From NCBI GenBank assembly GCA_030054835.1, contig JASGVS010000027.1, positions 72,235 to 136,234 on the forward strand: DNA of 64,000 nucleotides, in the 5' to 3' direction. The stretch is from UBA3910 sp002391465 (GTDB lineage Bacteria > Bacillota > Limnochordia > Darwinibacteriales > Darwinibacteriaceae). Position numbers and translations under genes: made by a program. Under the pieces are notes generated by a model, which saw only the letters and a list, made by a program, of their open reading frames with translations, did not search any database and was not told where the DNA came from. Positions 59,384-64,000 of this stretch are shown in pieces. Every line of letters starts with the position of its first letter. Position 1 is the stretch's first letter.

Positions 59384-59938
59384 ATGATGATCGGCATTAT
59401 CAGTGATACACACGGAAGTACAAAGGCCTGGCGCGATGCTTTGGCGGGGCCCTTTCAAGGGGCTGACCAGATCTGGCACTGCGGCGACTTTTTGTACCAT
59501 GGTGCCCGCAATCCCCTGCCCGAAGGGTATAACACCCAGGAGTTGGCTGAGCTGCTCAACTCCTGCCCCATCCCGGTCTTGGCGGTGCGGGGCAACTGCG
59601 ACAGCGAAGTGGACCAGATGGTACTGAATGTTGCCCTACAGAGCCCGTTTTTCCTGGCTGAACATGCTGGGGGCAGGGTGTTGGTTACCCACGGCCACCA
59701 CTACGGCCCGGAGATGATCGCCCAGATGGCCCAGCTTTATCAAATCAAGTTGTGGATCAGTGGGCACACCCATGAACCCGTGTTGGAAGAGAGAAACGGG
59801 ACTATCTTCCTGAATCCGGGCAGTTCCTCGCTGCCTAAAGGGGAAAAACCCAGGCGAAGTGTGGCCTTACTGCGTCCAGATGCGGTGGAACTTTTCGATT
59901 TAGATGACAACGCTGTATACAAGCGGTTGGAGTTCTAG
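59384..59938 (+). CDS. YfcE-family phosphodiesterase
   Basis: A 184-residue metallophosphoesterase. Metal motifs are complete: DTHGS near residue 8, WHCGDFL near 31, RGNCDSEVD near 69, VLVTHGHHYGP near 102 and ISGHTHEP near 125. It is close to YfcE/MJ0936-type enzymes that cleave phosphodiesters. Its 3' end overlaps the end of the convergent C69 gene by 4 bases. Start at 59384 or 59387; the second ATG is slightly better spaced from GAGGAGGG. The natural substrate is not known. Confidence 0.88.
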   Translation: MMIGIISDTHGSTKAWRDALAGPFQGADQIWHCGDFLYHGARNPLPEGYNTQELAELLNSCPIPVLAVRGNCDSEVDQMVLNVALQSPFFLAEHAGGRVLVTHGHHYGPEMIAQMAQLYQIKLWISGHTHEPVLEERNGTIFLNPGSSSLPKGEKPRRSVALLRPDAVELFDLDDNAVYKRLEF

Positions 59939-61248
59939 CTTCCCAACAGCTTTTCCGTCTGCTTCTGCCAGTAGCGGCGGAAATAGAAATTTCCCTTGAT
60001 TTTGCCGGCATTGGATCTGCTTTGTGCAACCGTCTTTTCCACCAGCTCCTTTTCCTGCTGCCATGCCCAGCGCATTAACTCGTTCAGCTGGTTGGGATCG
60101 GCATTGCCCAGATCTAATGCCGTTGTTCTACGCAGGTATTCCCTCTCCAAATCCTTCGCCTGCCTTAAGTAAGCATCCACATCTACCCGGTTATGCAGTA
60201 CCAGACGATGCAGCTCCTCCCGCAGTTTCCAGAAGGCAAGCGCTTCAGCTTCCTGCTCCTCGCTGAAAACAACCTCGTTGTCAGTGAGCCAGTAGGGCTT
60301 AAAGACGGCGATACACGGAGTGGAGGCAGCGGTGATCCAGTAGGTGTCTATAACTTCTCCCAGGGAAGCCACATAACTGCCAGTGGTATGGTCGCCTACC
60401 AAACCGCCGCCGTGCATACATACGCTGGCCACCGAATTCTTCTGAAAGCGTCTGCCTTCGTCGAACTGGGGATGGTGGGAGCGGAGGATTTCCAGCATTG
60501 TCTCCACAGTTATCCTGCCCTTATCTCTCTCCAGGCGCAGGCTGCAGGCAGTCTGGCGCTCTTTAGAGCGGGCAAAGGTGGTGAAGAGTTTGTTGCTGTA
60601 GCATTCGGCAAAGTTAAAATCCTCTGCTGAAGGGCACCAGCCTTTGTCTACCGCATATTTAACTAGGTCTGGATGGGCCAGGTCAAAGTCCCTGCCGATG
60701 CTGAGACGGTTGGAAATTGCCCGTACATCTTTGACCTTTTCTGCCGCCCAAAATTCACCCGCCGTTTCCAACACCCAGGCCGAACTGCGGTCTGCTATCA
60801 GAAAGGAGTTGTGATAGACGAACTTCTTTTCATAGCCGCAGTTGCCCCCTTGGCCGTATTTTTCCAAGAGTTCAATAATGAAGTGGAGTGCTTCTTCACT
60901 GTTACGGCACCTTTCCAGGGCAAGGCGCACCATGTCCATGCCCAACAGGCTGGGTGGGCCCTGTTTGACCCTTGTGAACACCGCTTCGTTGCCGATATTC
61001 AAACCATATTCGTTACAGCCCATCTCGGCTCCCCACATCCAGGAAGGCTTCATGAGCAGTACTTCGTAGGTCTCTGGTGCCTGATCGATGGTGATGTATG
61101 TACATTTGACTTTACTACCCTCAGGATACCTCCGCCGGGGTATGCGGATGGTCAGCAGCGGCTCGTTGGGCTGCCTATCGCTGTTTTTGGCAAAGATTAC
61201 GTTCCTGTCTTTTGTGGCGGTGCCCAGGGCAACCATGGTATCACACAC
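59935..61248 (-). CDS. Peptidase C69/secernin-like N-terminal nucleophile hydrolase
   Basis: A 437-residue Ntn-hydrolase of the dipeptidase/secernin (C69) family. With GTG 61248 as start the product reads MCDTMVALG, placing the catalytic Cys at residue 2, to be exposed by Met removal; the alternative ATG 61254 would leave two extra residues. AAGGAGG lies 7 bases before the GTG. Other family marks are VIFAKNSDRQPNEP, WMWGAEMGCNEYGLNIGNEAV near 72 and ASVCMHGGGLVGDHTTGSYVA near 283. Substrate is unknown; amide or dipeptide hydrolysis is likely. Confidence 0.82.
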   Translation of the reverse strand: MCDTMVALGTATKDRNVIFAKNSDRQPNEPLLTIRIPRRRYPEGSKVKCTYITIDQAPETYEVLLMKPSWMWGAEMGCNEYGLNIGNEAVFTRVKQGPPSLLGMDMVRLALERCRNSEEALHFIIELLEKYGQGGNCGYEKKFVYHNSFLIADRSSAWVLETAGEFWAAEKVKDVRAISNRLSIGRDFDLAHPDLVKYAVDKGWCPSAEDFNFAECYSNKLFTTFARSKERQTACSLRLERDKGRITVETMLEILRSHHPQFDEGRRFQKNSVASVCMHGGGLVGDHTTGSYVASLGEVIDTYWITAASTPCIAVFKPYWLTDNEVVFSEEQEAEALAFWKLREELHRLVLHNRVDVDAYLRQAKDLEREYLRRTTALDLGNADPNQLNELMRWAWQQEKELVEKTVAQSRSNAGKIKGNFYFRRYWQKQTEKLLGS

Positions 61249-61329
61249 GCCCATACCTCCTTACGATGCGTTTGGGCTAAACTTCGCCCTTGAGTGGGCG
61301 TTTCCTCTTCCGGCAGAAATTGCGAATAA

Positions 61330-61358
61330 TTGAATGACAGTAGACGAAACGATATAAT
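61330..61358 (+). promoter_or_regulatory. Sigma-A promoter of the ABC exporter operon
   Basis: TTGAAT (61330-61335) and a perfect TATAAT (61353-61358) are 17 bases apart in the divergent gap. Confidence 0.7.
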
Positions 61359-61390
61359 AATGATATTAGGCGTGTAAAGGAGAAGATGTG

Positions 61391-62101
61391 ATGGCCATTG
61401 TTCAATTGGAAGACGTAAAAAAAATCTACAAACTGGGAAAAACGGAGGTACACGCCCTGAGGGGGGTCACCTTTTCCATTGCCAAAGGTGATTTCGCCGC
61501 TCTGATCGGCCCATCCGGGTCCGGCAAGTCGACGATTCTGAATCTGATGGGCTGTATTGATCAGCCAACGGAGGGTGTGGTAACCATTGATGGAAAGGTC
61601 ACCCACGGTTTATCGGACAAGGCTCTCACTAGACTCAGGCATGAGACGCTGGGCTTCATTTTCCAATCATTCAACCTGATTCCAGTGCTTAATGTCTACG
61701 AGAATATCGAATTCCCCCTTCTGTTGGGCAAGAACAGCATGGGCAAACAGGAGACGCGGGAATGGATTGAATACTTAATTGAGGCGGTGGGCCTCAGCGA
61801 TCATATGCAGCACAAATCCAATGAGCTGTCCGGAGGCCAAAGGCAGAGGGTTGCCATTGCCCGGGCTTTGGTTACCAAGCCCCAAATCGTTTTGGCGGAC
61901 GAACCCACAGCTAACCTTGACTCCAAGACGGGACAGAGCATTTTAGAATTGATGCGGAAAATGAACGCGGAGCTCAATACCACGTTCATCTTTTCCACCC
62001 ATGACCATACCATTATTGACATTGCCGATCATGTGATCAGGCTCCTGGATGGACAGATCGTGGAAAACACCAGGCAGAGCGCAGAGGCAGGTGGCCTATA
62101 A
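61391..62101 (+). CDS. MacB/LolD-type ABC transporter ATPase
   Basis: A 236-residue ATPase with Walker A GPSGSGKSTILNLMGC near 38, Q-loop FIFQSFNLIPVLNVYENI, signature ELSGGQRQRVAIARAL near 143, Walker B IVLADEPTANLD near 162 and H-loop STHDHTI. The NLIP-VYENIEFPLL pattern is typical of ATPases that drive FtsX-fold permeases. AAAGGAG is 7 bases before ATG 61391 (a GTG at 61388 is also possible). First gene of an operon with two permeases. Confidence 0.92.
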   Translation: MAIVQLEDVKKIYKLGKTEVHALRGVTFSIAKGDFAALIGPSGSGKSTILNLMGCIDQPTEGVVTIDGKVTHGLSDKALTRLRHETLGFIFQSFNLIPVLNVYENIEFPLLLGKNSMGKQETREWIEYLIEAVGLSDHMQHKSNELSGGQRQRVAIARALVTKPQIVLADEPTANLDSKTGQSILELMRKMNAELNTTFIFSTHDHTIIDIADHVIRLLDGQIVENTRQSAEAGGL

Positions 62102-63577
62102 ATGGGAGTATTGTTTAAGATTGCCTGGCGCAATATCCGGGAGCACAAGGTAAAGACCGCTATTATCAGTTTGATTATGATCATCGGCATCATGGTCCTG
62201 GTGATCGGTAACTCCTTGATGGATACGGCAACCAAAGGGATTGAGCGGTATTACACCAAAAACTACACCGGCCATTTAATGATTACCGGGCGTACCAAGG
62301 GTAATTTGACCCTGTTTGGCTATCAGGATATGACTGCCATGGAGCAGACGGTGCCCCGCATCCCTGAGTACAGCGAGATTCTTGAATTCGTCCGCTCCCT
62401 GCCCTATGTGGCAGAGGTTAATCCCCAGGTTTCCACCATTGCCATGGTTTCTAAGGAGGACGACACCCTTACAGCTACACAGCTGTTTGGGATTGTACCG
62501 GACCAGTATCAGAGGATGTTCCCTGACAACGTTGAGCTGATCAAGGGCAGTTTCTGGGGTCCGGGCGAGCAGGGCATACTGCTCAATGAGCCGCTGGCAG
62601 AGGCTATTGAAAGGCGAAGCGGTATTGCGGTGGAACCGGGGGACAAACTCCTCTTTACTTCCGCCGGTATGCTTACCGGGATGAGGATCCGGGAAGTGGA
62701 AGTAACGGGGATTTTCCGCTTTAAGCAGTCCAATTTACAGTTGGATATGGTTTCACTGATGGACGTTTCCAACGCCAGGGCCCTGGCGGGCATGGTGGTA
62801 GGCAGTGCGGACACGGTGGAATTGGCCGACGATGAGAATTTCTTTGTAGGCGAAATTGACGCAGACAACATCTTCGACTCCCTCTTTGCTGAGGTGGAGA
62901 CGGAAGAAGAGGAGTTTGGCGATGATTATTGGTTCTCCCTTTTAGGCGAGACTGAATCTAGAGACCAGTCCAACCTGGAAGATACGGGTGCCTGGCAGTA
63001 CCTCCTGGTCCGCTTAGAGGATGAAAGATACCTCAAACAGGCAGAAAGGGATTTGGCTCAGTTTTTTGCCGAACACAACATCCCTGCCGAGACCCGCAGT
63101 TGGCGGCAGGGGGCAGGGGCCATTGCCGAAATGTCTTACGGCATTAAGCGCATTTTCAACGGCGTGGTATTGGTCATTGCTGTTGTTGCCATTATTATCA
63201 TCATGAACACCCTGGTGATCTCCATAACGGAGCGCATGGCTGAAATCGGTACGATGCGGGCGATAGGAGCCCAGAAGGGGTTTGTCAGGCGGATGGTATT
63301 GGCCGAGACGCTGCTTTTGTCCGGAATTTCCGGTACAATCGGCATAGTGTTAGGCGGAATAATCCTCTTGATCTTGAACGTGATTGGTTTGGAAGCGAGC
63401 AATGCCTTTTATGAGATCCTTTACGGCGGACCGGTGCTCAGGCCTGAACTGTCGTTGTCTGCGGTTGTCATGTCCTTTATTGTAGTCGTGGTGGTGGGGT
63501 TAATTTCCAGTACCTATCCCACGTCCATTGTAATGAGGACATCGCCACTGCAGGCCATGGAAAGTCGAGGTGATTGA
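62102..63577 (+). CDS. MacB-like ABC transporter permease
   Basis: A 491-residue permease with an N-terminal helix (about 18-38), a large extracytoplasmic domain (40-340) and three C-terminal helices (about 345-370, 395-425, 445-470) of the FtsX fold (ERMAEIGTMRAIGAQKGFVRRM near 375). The outside domain carries an acidic insert (ETEEEEFGDDYW). The gene starts one base after the ATPase stop and overlaps the next permease start. Such modules move lipids, peptides or proteins out of the membrane; the substrate is unknown. Confidence 0.88.
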   Translation: MGVLFKIAWRNIREHKVKTAIISLIMIIGIMVLVIGNSLMDTATKGIERYYTKNYTGHLMITGRTKGNLTLFGYQDMTAMEQTVPRIPEYSEILEFVRSLPYVAEVNPQVSTIAMVSKEDDTLTATQLFGIVPDQYQRMFPDNVELIKGSFWGPGEQGILLNEPLAEAIERRSGIAVEPGDKLLFTSAGMLTGMRIREVEVTGIFRFKQSNLQLDMVSLMDVSNARALAGMVVGSADTVELADDENFFVGEIDADNIFDSLFAEVETEEEEFGDDYWFSLLGETESRDQSNLEDTGAWQYLLVRLEDERYLKQAERDLAQFFAEHNIPAETRSWRQGAGAIAEMSYGIKRIFNGVVLVIAVVAIIIIMNTLVISITERMAEIGTMRAIGAQKGFVRRMVLAETLLLSGISGTIGIVLGGIILLILNVIGLEASNAFYEILYGGPVLRPELSLSAVVMSFIVVVVVGLISSTYPTSIVMRTSPLQAMESRGD

Positions 63578-64000
63578 TGATGTTAACAACTATGCGCGTT
63601 GCCTTCCGCAATATCTCCCGCCAGAAGAAACGCAGCTTCCTGCTGGTGGGTGCCATTGCCTTTGGTATGCTGGTAATTACCCTGCTCAACGCCTTGACCG
63701 GTGGAGTGGTTGAAAACCTGCGGGTGAACTTCTCCCATGCCCTGGGCGGCCACGTGTTTATAATTGGCCGTGAATTTACCAGTTCAGGCCAGGTTATCCT
63801 CAAGATAGCCCCCGACGAGCGCTTGGATCAGCTTTTGGTGGAGCACGATTCCGTGATCGAGTCCTTGACTAAGCGGAGCAGAACCCTTCCTACCCTAATC
63901 TTTGGCTCTAAACAGACGATGCAGCTGATGTACGGGGTGGACTTTTTGGCAGAGGATAAGCTTCTGGATAGCTTGGTTGTGACCGATGGATCTTTAGAAC
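63577..64000 (+). CDS. Second FtsX/MacB-type ABC permease, cut by the right edge
   Basis: About 141 residues are visible and the frame stays open to the end. ATG 63577 overlaps the previous stop (ATGATG doublet). The protein starts with LTTMRVAFRNISRQKKRSFLLVG, then a membrane helix (AIAFGMLVITLLNAL) and the beginning of an outward domain. A second permease next to the first gives a heterodimeric exporter with the ATPase. Not listed by standard closed-frame searches because it lacks a stop here. Confidence 0.85.
   Translation, partial: MMLTTMRVAFRNISRQKKRSFLLVGAIAFGMLVITLLNALTGGVVENLRVNFSHALGGHVFIIGREFTSSGQVILKIAPDERLDQLLVEHDSVIESLTKRSRTLPTLIFGSKQTMQLMYGVDFLAEDKLLDSLVVTDGSLE

Noticed and set aside
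1..64000. CRISPR arrays, insertion sequences, prophage, or toxin-antitoxin pairs
   Set aside because: No repeat-spacer pattern, transposase, integrase, terminal inverted repeats or phage structural genes were seen; the tRNA groups have no adjacent integrase or partial tRNA copies.

Overview
The window is a dense chromosomal stretch (roughly mid-50s % GC by eye) from a spore-forming, Gram-positive-type bacterium of the Bacillota. The evidence is sporulation and germination genes (cwlD, a GerMN-domain gene, lonB, whiA), Bacillota-style gene order (cdaA-cdaR-glmM, yvcK-whiA, cggR-gap-pgk-tpiA-gpmI-eno-secG, tig-clpP-clpX-lonB-lon-engB), a thrS T-box leader and a CggR-type operator. An archaeal-type ADP-dependent sugar kinase, a DnaD/DnaC-like primosome pair and anaerobe-like gene content fit a deep clostridia-like or Limnochordia-like lineage better than Bacillus; that placement is inference. 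No prophage, insertion sequence, CRISPR array or plasmid feature was seen.

Layout. 1-8 kb: end of an M16 peptidase gene, formate-folate enzyme, glycerol kinase with a GlpP-type antiterminator, deoC, a LolA-like/TPR secreted protein, an RsmC-like methyltransferase, the cortex amidase cwlD and the ADP-dependent kinase. 8-16 kb: aminotransferase, the c-di-AMP/glmM operon, acpS, NAD(P)HX repair and alanine racemase. 15.6-19.8 kb: a surface protein, a primosome pair, and a reverse-strand amino-acid ABC transporter. 20-24.6 kb: nagB, a PHP protein, yvcK, a VanW-domain gene and whiA. 24.5-31.9 kb: the glycolytic operon under a CggR-type promoter/operator, then secG. 32-33.7 kb (reverse): ssrA, smpB and a membrane protein. 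33.8-40.2 kb: AMIN amidase, GerMN protein, murI, murD, a fumarase-beta-like gene, rph and rdgB. 40.2-47 kb: two tRNA groups, a lipid kinase, small genes, a glycosyltransferase with a large phosphatase-like membrane protein, and rodA. 47-57 kb: protein quality control, glutaminase and a membrane JAMM-LysM protein. 57-64 kb: thrS with its T-box, a phosphodiesterase, a C69 peptidase and an ABC exporter cut off by the right edge.

How the genes work together. Three themes recur: lower glycolysis with a controlled entry point, cell-wall precursors and spore cortex (glmM, alr, murI, murD, rodA, two amidases, yvcK), and proteostasis (trigger factor, ClpXP, two Lon proteases, tmRNA/SmpB). The least conventional items are the JAMM-TM-LysM protein, the LolA-like protein near cwlD, the ADP-dependent kinase with a palindrome at its ribosome site, a threonyl-tRNA synthetase without its TGS domain, and a phosphatase-like multi-pass membrane protein paired with a glycosyltransferase.
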